Assembly (NCBI GenBank): GCA_007258455.2
Contig: VDFB02000001.1
Coordinates: 17,542,162-17,606,161 of the forward strand
Direction of reading: 5' to 3'
Origin: Sequoia sempervirens
Lineage: Eukaryota > Streptophyta > Pinopsida > Cupressales > Cupressaceae
Length of the DNA stretch: 64,000 nucleotides
Position 1 is the first letter of the stretch. Each line of letters begins with the position of its first letter. Below the pieces are notes generated by a model. That model searched no databases, was not told the DNA's origin, and saw nothing but the letters and a program-made list of their open reading frames with translations. This document shows positions 44,316-56,744 of this stretch, in pieces. The position numbers and the translations under genes are program-made.

Positions 44316-47300
44316 TGTTACCAATTTTTCACCTAGAGCTCAAATTGACAGAGTTGAAACAACTTATGTTCATTTTAAGGTGAAATATTTCAATTTATTT
44401 CTTCTTTGCTTAAACCATTGCATAGATTGAAGTTTAAAAGAAAAGAGTTCAGATGTTTTAGTGCAATATGTTTTTAGCATAAATAAAAGCATCTAGTTTT
44501 CCATTTAGTGTTTTATAGCATTAAAGGGACTACATGATATATAAAGAATAGTACTTTCATTCTATATTGATTTATCCATTCTACAATGTTACATACATTT
44601 TTGCAAAAGAAATATATAGAATTGAACAAGATTACATAGAATGTTGTTTTCATATCCATTGGAAATAAAGGAGAGATCAAGTGTCCCACACAAGCCATGG
44701 GAATAGTTGAATCAACATAACACAAGGAATGTACTATACAACTAAACATAAAGGAAGGAAAGAAACACATAAGAAGAGGCATAGCCATCATTGCCTAAGG
44801 TGTCTTCGAGTTGGAATTTGTTGTCGCTTACCCCATACTACTCATGGTCTTCAAGTGAACCAACAGATGATTGAGAAATTTTTGTTAGAGCTCTAGTTAT
44901 GAATCCTCCTATATGGTTTATCAATAGAAATATAGTACATTGCTTATGGCACATTGAACCAGATGAAAAAGCATCAAAAGTATGCAAGGGAACATGAAAA
45001 ATGAAACATCACCAGTGCATCGAGCTTCACTTTTTTTAACCAACATGTTTGTTCATTGTGTAGGTATAGGAGAAATCATGTTGCTAGTCTATTTTGAAGA
45101 CATAATAGCATGTGGTGTAAAATTTTCTCCCACAAGGGTTGAGCCCAACACGTTTCCCCTTGAATTCAAGAGGGGATTGAGAAAGGAAACATGTTCATAA
45201 TACTCAAATCAAACATTTCAGCTGAAGGAGTAACTCACAAAGTGTCTACAATAGCCTCAAGGATTGATCATTCATAGCAACCAAGTCAAAAGTTCATAAG
45301 GCAACCCGTTTAATTGGAAAATACAAATGAGCAATGGGCTTATCCAGAATTCCTAGGTAAAATGCAGAAGAAACTGAATGAGAATGCATCATGTGCATCA
45401 TGGTTTTACATCATACATTGCTATCATAACATCATCCTTGTTGTTTTCATCTTGTGAAGTGCATATAAAAAGATAATCTATGTAGTCAAAGTCATCTTGA
45501 TTGATGGAATAGCAAAGAGTGAATTATCATGGATGTAATAGTGAACATGCATACATAATAGTGTTTGCATATATATGGGACAACAAATAATCACAATAGA
45601 TTTCTTCATGCATGCAAAGAAAGAAGATGTAGACCTTTAGAGGAATAACAAGCACTCAAGCATTTCAAATGTTTATGTATCCTTGTTTGACCCTTACATA
45701 GAACTATGCATCATTCAGGAGAGTATCATTTCATAAAAAGTCAAGCATACTTATGTCAATCTATAGTTTTTTCCAATGAAAGCTTAAAAATGCATGAAGA
45801 GTACAAAAAATCCATATAAAGGTGTTTTAGGAGATGAAAATTTGCATATTGAAGATGTCAATCTTTGAGGTGTTGCACACAATAGTAAAGTGAATGGATA
45901 AAGCCATGTCTTGAGAGTGCAAAAGAATATGTAAAACATCATGAAATTGTACACAATTTGTGAAGGAGAACATTCATAATAGAAGTGTAGTGAATGGAAC
46001 ATGGAATGCAAAGGAGGCTCTCAAATCAGTCATTTCATGGCAAGATAGCAATCTACAGAATGAACGAGTGTTTCTTTGTGCAAAATGTTTTGGAAAGCAT
46101 TGAAATAAAGTGTTGCAAATTTGTAAGTTCAAGAAGAGATGTATACAACAAATAGAGTTACAACATAATGAACAAACCATCGTCATTCAAATATGTGTAT
46201 GCAAAGTTTGAAAGAGGCAATGCTTTTTCTTATGGAACAACATCAACACGAAATGAAATGTAGTGGTCAGATAGGGAGAAATGTACGAATGCAGAAAGAA
46301 AAACAAGTGCATTCATTCTCACTATAATGCAATGAGGAATAAATAGTGAGGGTACACTTGATATGATGCTATCCATTAGAACATGAGGAATACTATGGAT
46401 CTTGTGAATATTTATTCAATAGACCATCTTGCTGCATTTTGAGTAAAGGTGATTTGCAACAAAGATAAGTGAATAAACAACAAAATGAAAATTGTTTTGG
46501 TTATAGCAATAAAGTGCAAAAGGAATCATCATTGATAACTATGCAATGTATAGACATCATTATAAATCTATATGCATTGTTTGGAGAGAAATCATCTCAT
46601 GAAGACAACACATGTGTATCGAACTAGAAGCTACTCACAACAAAAGTTAAGGTACATGAAGAGGAACTATGTTAATGAGTTTGAGGAACCTTGGTCAACA
46701 TTCAACATGAAACCCGAATTTTTGCAAGGAGGAGAAACACTCAGAATGCTTCTTCACAAAGGATTATGTATGCAAATGAGAAAGGCTTTATTTTATTTGT
46801 AGAGAATAGAAATATATTTGGCATTTTCCTCGTGAGGTCGAGGGTATAGGATATTTTAAATAAAAAATAATGGAACCCTCAAGGTGCAAGTTAAGTCATA
46901 GTCATGGTGTTTGCTCCCCATAGTTTTCACATAACTTGAGGCATGGAGGTAAAATGAAATATAATACAAAACCCAAAAGGAGAAAAGAATACTCGAAGGT
47001 TATTGTTTTAGCTTGCGACAATCACTGAAAAATCCCTCAAAAGTGAAAAAGCTGAGACATTCTAAGAGTTCTTCATTCTACAAAATATGGGAGCATTGAA
47101 TGCATGGAAGAATCAAAATGCAATCATTATTTCACACTGGATGAGGTTGAAATGAGCATATTGCTGGCAGAGAATAAGGTAATAAAGTGAGATTCATTGA
47201 CAAAGAACTTACCCAAATATTTCCACTGATTTCTCATAGAAATATTATATTCAAATGACGTAGTAGAGAACTCCATAAATCACTCATGGTAGCCCGAAAG

Positions 47301-49126
47301 AAGAGAAAGAGTGTATCAACAAAAAGAACAAAGAAAACCACATCAAAAATGTGGAGTGGCCATGGCCAAAAGGATTGTAATGCATTCAGAAGAAATATAT
47401 TGAAGGAGTTTCTACACAATTTGTGAAGAGGAATACTCACTTGGAATTTTTCCCTCAAGAAATTTGATAGAAGTATCAGAAAAGAAGCTTCAAAACTCGA
47501 GCTCATAGAATCCATACCCTAGGGCGGCACCATTTTCCTAGCAGAGCATTTTTTTCTCTCCAAAGTCAAGGTTGCAAAATGGGGAGTGAACAATGTAGAG
47601 TTCATTGTTTTGTATTTAGGGTTTGAGTTTTCCCTAATTCGAATGGGCATTTTACCGATGTTTTAAAAATCAAAATCCTAATTAATACCATTGTGGTATT
47701 ATTTCAAAGTTTGCTTTGCATTTTCCTAGGTCGACTTCCATACTTTACTCTTTTGTGATTTTTTCGAGAAAAATTATAAGTCTTGTGCTTTGGCCCTTTC
47801 ATTTTAAGGTGAGCCTTTCTTATGCCTTGGAAAATATTTCATGCCTTTGTGCAAAAAAAAAAAAATCAAGTCAATGCCCTTGAGTTTCATGATTTTACCT
47901 AAGTGCCCTAGGTTCCCCTTTGATCTTTGAATGAGCATAATGTGATAAATGCCTAAAGTATTTTTATGATTTTTTTATAAAAAAATCAAATATATTGAGA
48001 GCCTTAGTATATTTCTTTTATTTTTGCAAAGTATCAATGTTTTACATTTTTTCAAAAATCAAAGTGATCAAAGCCAAATCAAAAAATCAGAAGCAAGACA
48101 AGAGAAATTGAAGCTTTTGATTCTGTAATTATAAACTGCAAATGATGTAAAACATCATTAAGGTAATATTTCTATAAATTACCTTAATTTTTGTTATTTT
48201 TAAAATGCATTTTGTCTCCTTAGAAACTTTCTTTTGAGTTTGAGTTCTTGGGAGAAATTGGAAAAAGATGAACAAATTGAACCTTCTATTTTTCAATTTT
48301 GGAGTAGTTTGGGCCTGATTTTGTGGATTTTTTTGGATCAACCTCTCAAAGATAGAAATTTTCCACTTTTATCATGCAGTTTGGAGTAGTTTTCGACTCT
48401 ATTTTTTAGGCTTTTCTGAGGAGCTTGAAAATGGATCAGAATTGCCAATTCAGGGATGCAGTTGAGCTGATTTTTGCCATTTTCACTATCAAAGACACTG
48501 GAGAGATATATGTTTGGAGAAAATTTTGATTTTTGGGGGAGTTCAGATTGTCATTTCTTGCTCTCCTACCCACTCAGAGATTCTTGTAAACATTTTCTTG
48601 TACTTTTATTTTTAGCTTGACACTCCTTCATTTCAATAAAACAACAGGACTTCCTTTCTCATTTTCTTGTATCAAATTTATAATACCCATTTGATGTTAA
48701 CTATGATTCAAATACAAAATCTTCTACATGTCTTGTTATTGTGAGTTTCTTTACAAGGGTATCATATAATTCAGGTTGTATTATGTGTTCTATTTAGTGA
48801 ACCTCTATGCAAATCACTATTGAATTATATGTTTTCAAGGTGGGATTGTGAGAATCAAAGTTTTAGAGAGATTGTTTGAGAGTAAAAATGTATCAAAATC
48901 TTTAAATTATTCGTGAATCATCTTAGGTTTTAGGATCTTAGTTTTAGCTTCTTCCTTCTAACCCTTTCCTCTAAAAGTCTTTTAGATTAGGTGATTTACT
49001 AGGGGAACCAACCTACTTTGGAGATTCAATCTCACTTACAGATTACCCACAATCTGAGAGTGTTTCCATGTTGCAATAGGATGGGAAAGTCTATCTTGGC
49101 TAAGGGTGCAATCCTCATTGCCAACA
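44316..49126 (+). repeat. Apparent 5' LTR of element G (about 4.8 kb)
   Basis: Starts TGTTACCAAT, ends CCAACA, and is followed by a PBS. AATAAA occurs near 48644. Only its first 123 bp can be checked against the second copy, so an insertion inside it cannot be excluded. Frames at 44513-44791, 44982-45200, 45784-46186, 46572-46802, 47234-47515 and 48129-48341 have no recognised domain. Confidence 0.5.
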
Positions 49127-49131
49127 ATTTT

Positions 49132-49150
49132 TGGCACACCCAGTGGGACT
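49132..49150 (+). promoter_or_regulatory. Primer-binding site of element G
   Basis: TGGCACACCCAGTGGGACT, 5 bases after the LTR end. Nearly the same site is found in element A, so the two share a primer. The tRNA was not identified. Confidence 0.7.
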
Positions 49151-49329
49151 CTGAAACTTTTATTTAGAGTTTTTTTTTCAAATTGTAAGATGTTGTTTGG
49201 TATATATAGCAGTGTTTTTTAGCGTTTTGGAGGTTTAAAAGATATACATGGCAATTATATTCTCTAATTTTGCATGTAGATCAAGTGTTAGTTTATTTTA
49301 AAATTCTAAATTTTGTTGTTTTCCAACTT

Positions 49330-50930
49330 ATGAATGAATAAATATGCCTATGTTTATGGAGAGATGTCCTACCATCCACCATATCGCAAAAATGCTACTT
49401 ATGCATCTCATTATCATTCATATCAGGCCGATCATTCTGCTGGTTTCAATTCCATGTCTTTTCAAAACTAGCATGTTTGATATAATTACCACCCACCCAT
49501 CCCTGCTCAATCTCCATATCAACCTTCATATACTCAAATTCAACTCATAGATAGTGAAAAGGAGGAGACTGCAAGCCTAAAGAGTGAGTTGCTTGACTTC
49601 ATACTTGATTTTAGAAGGTAGGTGGAGGAGATCAAGAGGCAGCATGAGTACAATAAAAAATAAGAAGAGATGGCTTACCGGGCCTATCTATATGAGTAGG
49701 AATTGGAGACACAAAGGCACAAAGTTCAAGCAACTCCAATCACAAATCAGCCTGCCCAAGAAGACGTTTGTAAGCTTAAATTCCTAAGTTTTAGACAAGG
49801 TAAGTCTCCAAGAACTCCCCAAGCTGAAAATCCAAGTTTTAGGAGTTTATCTTCTTTTCAAGAGCCTGTTGTTGAGTAGAAATCTAGCCCAAATTTTAGC
49901 TTTCCAAACCCATTTTTTGGAATTTAAGACATTCCCAGATTCAATACGATATGCTTCATACTGAATGAACCTATTCTTGAGCATTTTCAGTCTACAACCT
50001 CTCAAGAGAAACTTCTTGAGGAGGCTATTTGTTCTCCAACAATCCAAGAATCTCCCCAAGTTTCCCCACCTAATAGGTCCAAGGGTGAAGCCATTGATCA
50101 AGATTCTCTACTCCTCATAGAGAAGCTTAGGAAAGTAAACCCATTGCATTCATCTTTGGAGGTTTACCATTTGCAACAGCAAAATACAAAACAAGAAAAT
50201 ACTTTTCCTGATGAATCTTTCCATGTTTTCACTAGTTAATGAGCTTCATTGTCTTGTGGAAGATGACATTTTTTTTTCAAAAGATCAACCAGCGCAACAA
50301 GATATAAAGCAAGAAGTTCCTACTAATTGTGCGATTTTCTTAGCTGAACAGAAGAGTGTTGCATGTGTGGAGAAGGTTGGTTCATTGGAACAGTAGAATA
50401 TTGATGACTATTTCAAAAAATTTAGTTGATACAGTGATGAAGAAGATCTAGAAAATCAGGAGCAACTGCAGTAAGAGATAGAGGATGCTATAGGTGAGGA
50501 ACAACAAATTCTAGGTCAAGGAATAGCTAATAGCTCCCAAGTTTTGGTTGACCTATTTGAGGAATTACCATGTCCGCTTTAGGATAGCAAGAAGAGGTTC
50601 AAAATTTTGATGTGTTGATACCTCAAGAGGACTATTGTGAGGAAATAAATAGTCTTCCTTCGCAAGGAAATGGAAGTGAGAATGAAGAAGAAATGTTTTG
50701 GGATGACCTTGAGATTTTTGTTTCAAACATGGATGTCAAACAATCATCTTTTGAAGTAGAAAGTGTGGTACAATAGCTTGAAGAGGTAAAAGCGAGTGTC
50801 CAAACTCAAGGTTTGACTATTTTGTTTGAAGAGCTTCCTTTACTTATGAGTAGTGATGAAGAGAATGAAAGTAAACTAACAAAGTTATCAAGCTTTTCTG
50901 TAGCGAAATGATGGAATCCATTTAGATAGG
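49330..50930 (+). pseudogene. Decayed coding region of element G, unknown acidic protein
   Basis: One plus-strand frame from about 49337 carries Tyr/Pro/Gln-rich sequence (YHPPYRKN, PPIPAQSPYQPSYTQIQ), then a helical part with ETASLKSELLDFILDF and VEEIKRQHEYN. After shifts it carries an acidic part with the repeated phrase LFEELP at about 50550 and 50830. Stops at Gln-like positions (RR*VEE, KK*EEM, YE*ELE) suggest decay of a real ORF. It resembles the low-complexity start of a Gag, but no Gag core or zinc knuckle is found. Function unknown. Confidence 0.5.
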
Positions 50931-51119
50931 GGGCTAGTTAGTGAATAGGTAAATGAGGGCATCCTTAATTTGGGTAGTCATGAAGTTAAGATACATGCAT
51001 ACATTGTTCAAGTTTAGCGAAAGCATGACACTGCCTTGCAAGGTGACATGCTTTAAGGTGATCTCAATCAGGAAAATGAGGTTGAAATAGTGAATAACCA
51101 GCGAGAAGTTAGAAATGTG

Positions 51120-51320
51120 AGTTTAGATTTCATCCTTTCTAGAGGATGTCCTATCAGGCATCTGGCTTGGGTGAAACCTAATGAGAAGCAATAGCCTCAT
51201 GACAATGTTGATCTCGAGCATCAAGGGAGGTATAATTTTGAGCACAATCAATTCATTTTTTCACTTGATCACCACTGGTTCACAAATCAATGTAGGTGGG
51301 TAAGTGACTGCATTTTCCTT
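51120..51320 (+). pseudogene. Short conserved-looking coding stretch in element G
   Basis: The plus strand reads SLDFILSRGCPIRHLAWVKP and later FSLDHHWFTNQCRWVSDCIF in one frame with a single TAG between them. It is probably the C-terminal end of the same internal protein or a second one. Family not recognised. Confidence 0.35.
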
Positions 51321-51769
51321 TTTAGAGAGGTGTTGCAATGAATTGTTGGATATTTGATTTTTCTCCACATCTTTCAATTAACTCACAAGCATGCAAAGCG
51401 TCCTCTGTTCGTTAGAAGGGGGAGCTATTTTTCAAAACTAGTTAATAGTTTTGTCTAGACAACCATTTTCACTGGTTAGTCTGGGTTAGAAATAGTTTTT
51501 TTTCTAATAAGTGCTTGAATCACATTTCATTTCAGTTGTTTTCTTTCCATAAGTGTTGTTGCACATTATTTTCTAGCCACCAGTGCCTTTTAGTCTGCTT
51601 TCAGTTTGGTTTGGTTTTGTTTTTTGCTACTATTTGGAGTGTTGTAAGTTTTTGCTTCATGGTTTTCTCAGTTTGAGAAGGGAGAAATTTGACTCCGAAC
51701 ACAATGGATTTTCTTAAGGCAACTGGTCTAATGCTTAGCAGGCAAGCATTCAGCAGAAATCACCATGAA

Positions 51770-51892
51770 TGTTACTAATTTTTCACCTACAACTCAAATT
51801 GGCAGAGCCGAAACAACTTATGTTCATTTTAAGGTGAAGGATTTCAATTTATTTTTTCTTTGCTTAAACCATTTCATAGATTGAAGTTTAAA
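51770..51892 (+). repeat. Start of the 3' LTR of element G (truncated)
   Basis: Matches 44316-44440 from TGTTACTAATTTTTCACCTA to GAAGTTTAAAAG, then similarity ends abruptly. A purine-rich stretch (GAGAAGGGAGAAA, about 51675) lies about 90 bp upstream rather than adjacent. Confidence 0.75.
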
Positions 51893-52451
51893 AGGACCAA
51901 ATATTTTTCGTGTGGTTTAGGATGCTATGACTCTCTTGCTCAATGAGGGTTTTTCATCTAAAGGAGAGAGATAGATCCTACACAAAATCTAGGTTGTTCA
52001 CTCAAACTAATGCAAGTACAATGAAATTATGCCTAAATGCAATGATCTAAGTGTAATGGACTGATAAAATGGATTGATTATTTATGCAAAACCTAAGAAA
52101 TATGAAGTGTTTGAAAACATAGTGTGATATGTATAAATGAACTAGAAACATAAACAAATGAAAACAAAACTTAATGAAATTTAATGGAGTGCACCTGGAG
52201 GAAAAATACTAATGCTAGAAGTTTCTAGAATGTTTCAGAAATCATTGTTAATGGCCACTGGGACTCATTCTCCACAAATGGTGAATCAATCCAAGTACTG
52301 GTAAATTATGTTGAAACAGGTTTTCGGATGTCGGAGACTGAAATCCTCATAAATCACTTTTTCCAACCTGGTAGTGGGACTCATTCTCCACCAATGGTGA
52401 ATCAGTCCACCTACAAAAATATGCAAATTATAGAGTCAACTCTATGCGTCC
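51893..52451. other. Unassigned sequence with a 37-bp direct repeat
   Basis: No gene seen. 52257-52293 and 52373-52409 are near-identical copies of a unit with GGGACTCATTCTCCAC and ATGGTGAATCA. This block separates the truncated LTR of G from the LTR of D. Confidence 0.5.
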
Positions 52452-53515
52452 TGTATACACCTAAAAATGGTTTGGATAATCTAATTAATTAAATATGATT
52501 TATTTGATTAATTAACCTTTAATTCCTCTACTTATAAATAAATAGAAATATTTGTTTATATAGTTCACATTTAATTCTTCTATCTTAATCAAATCATTTT
52601 ATCTAAATTAAATAAACAAGTTTCATACTTTGTTTTATTTAATTATCATATTTCTTCCATAATTATTTGATAAACATAGACTTCTATAGTTTGTTTTATT
52701 AAATTAAATATCTTCTTTTCCTAAATCGAATAAATCTAAATATTCAATTGAAATATATTCCATAGCTATTTCTTCTTTTCACTCAAAATACGCACCTACC
52801 AAATTAGATATTTGATATCTAGTTAATTCAACGCAAATCTTCACAAGCAAATTTGGAGACAAATTTGTAGGAAAACTTCTTCATCTTCTTCCATTGATTC
52901 TTCCTATCTTTTAGCTGAGTGTTTTTGTGGAGAGGAAAAATCTCCATAATCATCTCAGGCTTCTTCATCTTTCAAGATTCAATTCTTTAGGTCAAATCTA
53001 GACCTTTTCTTTGTTGCCCCTTCACAAATGTGCTACTAGGAATCTATAAATACAACCTCTTTCTATAGAAAATGGATCCCAACTTTGTGCAAACTTACTT
53101 TGCAGAAATAACTTTTGAGCAATTTGGCATTTAGCAATTTAGAATCATTTCATTCATTTATTTTATAATCATGTATTTCATCATAGATTGCATCTTAATA
53201 TAGTTTCCATTTATCATATCACAACATATAGCTTTCATTATCAGCAATCAGTATCATTGTTGTTTACATCATACAACTTGCACATCATTTAGAAATCATA
53301 TAGCTTATCATTCTCATTCTCTAGATTATCATTTTAACAGTCATAATTCTTACAAAATCTGAGATCCCTATGACTTAATAAATCTTTGGATATAGAGAGC
53401 AATATGACACTTTCAGTAGATTCTTGCTTTTATTAGATTAATTGTTTAAGTTAAATTTAATGATATAATGTCTTATTGATTGTGTTGATTATGATTTACA
53501 CATATTTTAGTCACA
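52452..53515 (+). repeat. 5' LTR of element D
   Basis: Starts TGTATACACC, has AT-rich TTAATTAA blocks, TATAAAT at 53045-53051, and ends TCACA seven bases before the PBS. The partner LTR is outside the window, so the ends rest on the motifs and the PBS alone. Confidence 0.65.
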
Positions 53516-53522
53516 TGTAAAT

Positions 53523-53540
53523 TGGAGCCCACCTTGGGGC
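53523..53540 (+). promoter_or_regulatory. Primer-binding site of element D, tRNA-Lys type
   Basis: TGGAGCCCACCTTGGGGC differs at two positions from TGGCGCCCACCGTGGGGC, the complement of the 3' end of plant tRNA-Lys. Confidence 0.7.
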
Positions 53541-53569
53541 CCAAAAACCCCATTTTTAACATTTTTTTT

Positions 53570-55295
53570 AAAAGTATGCTTGCAGGCTTCTGACATGTTT
53601 CCTTTTAGCGCAATCGAGAGTTTTTGCTGCACATATGACAAATACTTTAGCGCATTTGAGTGTCTTTTCGACACATCCATAGAATACTCTAGTGCAGGCA
53701 ACTACTATTGCGACACATCCAACTTTCTATTTCATTAGTTAGGAGGTTTTCTTTTAGTGCATGGACCCTTTCTTTTAGTGCTTTCATCAAATTCTGTAGT
53801 GCATATACCTTATGTTTCAGTGCTTTTAAATTCTTTTTTAGCACATTTAATGGTTGTTGTAGCACATCGATCTGTTTTTGAAAATTTTAAAAAATCTGAG
53901 GATTAATACCTATTTTCTTGGGTGTAGGTACCAAACACGCTGGTCAAAGACAATTGTGGGAAAAACTTATGCTGGTCAAAGACAAAAACTTGCAAATTAC
54001 TAATAATGTTTGCAAGAATTTTAATTTGATTATTGTTTCTCCTTTGGTTAAGATAGTGAATCTAGCTTAATTAATCAACTTTTTTGAACCCCATGTTCTC
54101 TATGTTTCGAAAGCAATAGGCTTATGCTTTCCCCTTGACTGGGTGATCAGAATGCTAGACTTGCTATCCTACTTTATTAAATCCTTTAGAAGGCCTGCTA
54201 TAGTGGGAAAAAGTACTCACCCTATGGGAATGACCTAAGTGGGAACAACCAAATCTAGGTTTTCCAACCCACTCTAATCAAAAGTGAATTTGGGGAAACC
54301 CACAATTCAACAAAAGTGTGCAAGATAACATTCCCCAAAATCTTTGTTCTAAAGATTGAGAGGTCTCTTGAGGGAGTTTATCATTTTCTGCTCTAAACAG
54401 ATACCCTCTCTATGAACTTTAGTGTAGAATCCAACTGTGTCAATTTTTGAACACTTTTTATATCACGGTGCATGGGGAGGGAAGAATCTGCCCCCAAGAC
54501 ACTCACCATATAACTATCAAAGACTTTGGCCAAAAGTGGAGGATTCAAATTTGGTTAAGACTCAGGAAAGGAAAAAACATGGGTGCCCTCTAGGGGGTGA
54601 CAGGGCTGTGTGAGCTGACATAGTTGCAAGCTATGGGTTGCAATATTCTAAGTGACCTACTTGACAATTAGAAAAGTGTTTGAACTATCTTTATTTGTGT
54701 CAAACTTGTGGAAATTGAAAAAATCAAAACTGATTCTAGAACACTCACAACATGTTTAAAACATAGAATCTGAAACAACTGTTTACAATAAGGATTTTGT
54801 GTGTGAATTTGTTTTGTCAAAAGGTATCATCCATTTTAGTTCATCAAACTCTAGTATTTTCAAGAAAAAAACCCTTCCAAAATATTCATTTGGTCAAAAA
54901 ATTATATCTTGGAATCAATACTTTTACTGAGAAAGACCAGAACAAATGGAAAAAACTGTGAACATACTGACAACTTCCAGTTTAGCACAACCAACCTTTG
55001 TTTTTGCACATACACCAAGTATTTTAGCGCATCTGCCAACCAAATAGCACATATAAACAATGTTTCAGTGCATTTGTCTTATCTTACAGTGCATTTGCAT
55101 AGTCTGTCACCATAATTTACCAATATCTTAGCGCAACCAATCTTTGTTTTAGGACATATACCCTGTTTGACAGCTCATACACCCTGTCTTCCAGCGCATC
55201 CATAGTCTATTTTAACACATATACCATGTTTGACAGTGCATACACTATGTCTTCCAGTGCATCCATAGTCTGTTTTAGCACATGGGTATGTGCAG
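53570..55295 (+). repeat. Degenerate short-repeat tracts in the leader of element D
   Basis: Two patches, about 53575-53885 and 54960-55295. Each is made of imperfect units like TTTTAGCGCATTTG or TTTAGTGCATAC, 20-30 bp apart. Between them (53886-54960) no gene is seen. Confidence 0.65.
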
Positions 55296-56425
55296 GATCA
55301 TCATGGAAGAAACATGCACTTAAGTGGCAAAACAATTAGAAAAATCAGAGTTAGGAAACTTGACGTAAAAAATTGAATAAGTTATCTATATTATTTTAAA
55401 AATATGTAAGAATAGAATCTGTAGAAAATTGAAAGTAGTTTCTTAACTACTAGGTTTGTTTAAAAAGAAAAAAAAAATATTTGGTGAAAATTTGAAATTT
55501 CAATGCAGTAGTACTTAAATTTCAGGGAAAAAATAAGTAGGTGTCTATCTGACCACCCTAACCACAATAAAATGATAAAAAAATTATAAGATTTTAGATA
55601 TAAGGAGAGGACTCATGTCCCGATGTGATGCATATTTTTTTATAATTTTTTTCCAAGTAAATAATTAATTATAATTTTTTTTATTACAACTTTTAGAAAA
55701 TATAAAAACTCGTATGTCTAACCAACTTAACTTGGTCAAAACTTCATGAAATTCATTTTTTCTTTTTTTAATCCTATAGTATGTGAAGCATAGAATGTGA
55801 CACATGTTTTGGATTCAAAAAATGTGATACTGTTTGAAAGCTATAGATGTTTTTCAATCAACCTATCAATCAACACTTTAGTCATAATTTGAATAGAAAA
55901 TGAATAATAATTACTTATTAATTTCAAAGTAAAGCATAATTTACATTGGTGGAAAGCTGAGAATCTCCTTTAAAACCCTTTTCATTTCATCAATTTTGGG
56001 TAAAAAATTCGTCAGCCACATACCCATCATATTGCCACTTTCTGGCCCATCATGATCATGCACAAACCCACATCTGATATCTGTTATAGCACATCTAGAA
56101 AATGAAAAAACCAGAGAGTTATTTTTCCCATCAGTCAGATAATTAATATCAAAATTTGGATTTTTATCAAATTAGAAACATTTTCTTAGTCCAACCAGTG
56201 TCTTAAACTTTGAAAAATAGGACCTTGCAAGTTGAATTCTTTTAAATTAAACCAATATCGTACAATTTTAAAGTGCCTAATCACCAAACACAACTCTTGA
56301 CTATTACATTAAGTTTCATTATTAGGATCATCATCCTACAATCATGAAATGAAACAGAATAATACAATTTTTAACTTAGTCTCATCAATAAAATATATCA
56401 TTCTATTCAACTTAAGTTAATACCA
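55296..56425. other. Rest of the leader of element D, no gene seen
   Basis: AT-rich noncoding sequence. No motif beyond poly-A/T runs. Confidence 0.4.
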
Positions 56426-56744
56426 TTGTCACTCATCCAAACAAAAAGATCAAAGTTTAGTGAAAATAACAACACTTGTATGCCAATTTTGACAAGGTTA
56501 CAAAGACAAAAACCTAGAGAAAAAGAAATTGAAACACCAAATAGCATGGCTGAAGAAAATCCCTTTCACAAATTCCACCAAAATGATGCCAATGACATAA
56601 CTCAAGAGGATATTCAAACTACACAACAAGATACTAATTTTCACAAATTTATGGGGAAAGTTTTAGAACAAAATATGGAAAAATACCTTTTGATGCTAGT
56701 TGAACTAGCAGAAAAACTTCCAAATGACTTTGACATTAATTAAC
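56426..56744 (+). pseudogene. Gag of element D, N-terminal part
   Basis: 105 open codons from ATG 56426. Asn/Gln/Lys/Glu-rich, with PILTRLQRQKPREKEIE and a helix-rich YLLMLVELAEKLPNDFDIN end. The stop TAA (56741-56743) lies within the target site where F inserted. The same frame resumes beyond F, so the TAA is either a decay mutation (CAA to TAA) or chance. Gag identity comes from the continuation at 62402. Confidence 0.65.
56740..56744. repeat. Target-site duplication TTAAC, left copy
   Basis: Identical to 62402-62406. Confidence 0.8.

Larger units (their letters stand above)
44316..51892 (+). mobile_element. Non-autonomous LARD-like LTR element G, 3' LTR truncated
   Basis: The sequence starting TGTTAC at 44316 recurs at 51770 for about 123 bp with few differences, marking the LTR starts. 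A PBS at 49132 places the 5' LTR end at 49126, so the LTR would be about 4.8 kb. The internal region 49127-51769 is only 2.6 kb and lacks RT, RNase H and integrase. Long LTRs plus a short non-pol interior describe a large retrotransposon derivative. The 3' LTR is lost after 51892, perhaps through a later insertion or deletion. Confidence 0.6.

Noticed and set aside
53570..55295. CRISPR-like array or tandem satellite in the leader of element D
   Set aside because: Units are too degenerate and unequally spaced, with no conserved repeat and unique spacers; plant retrotransposon context.
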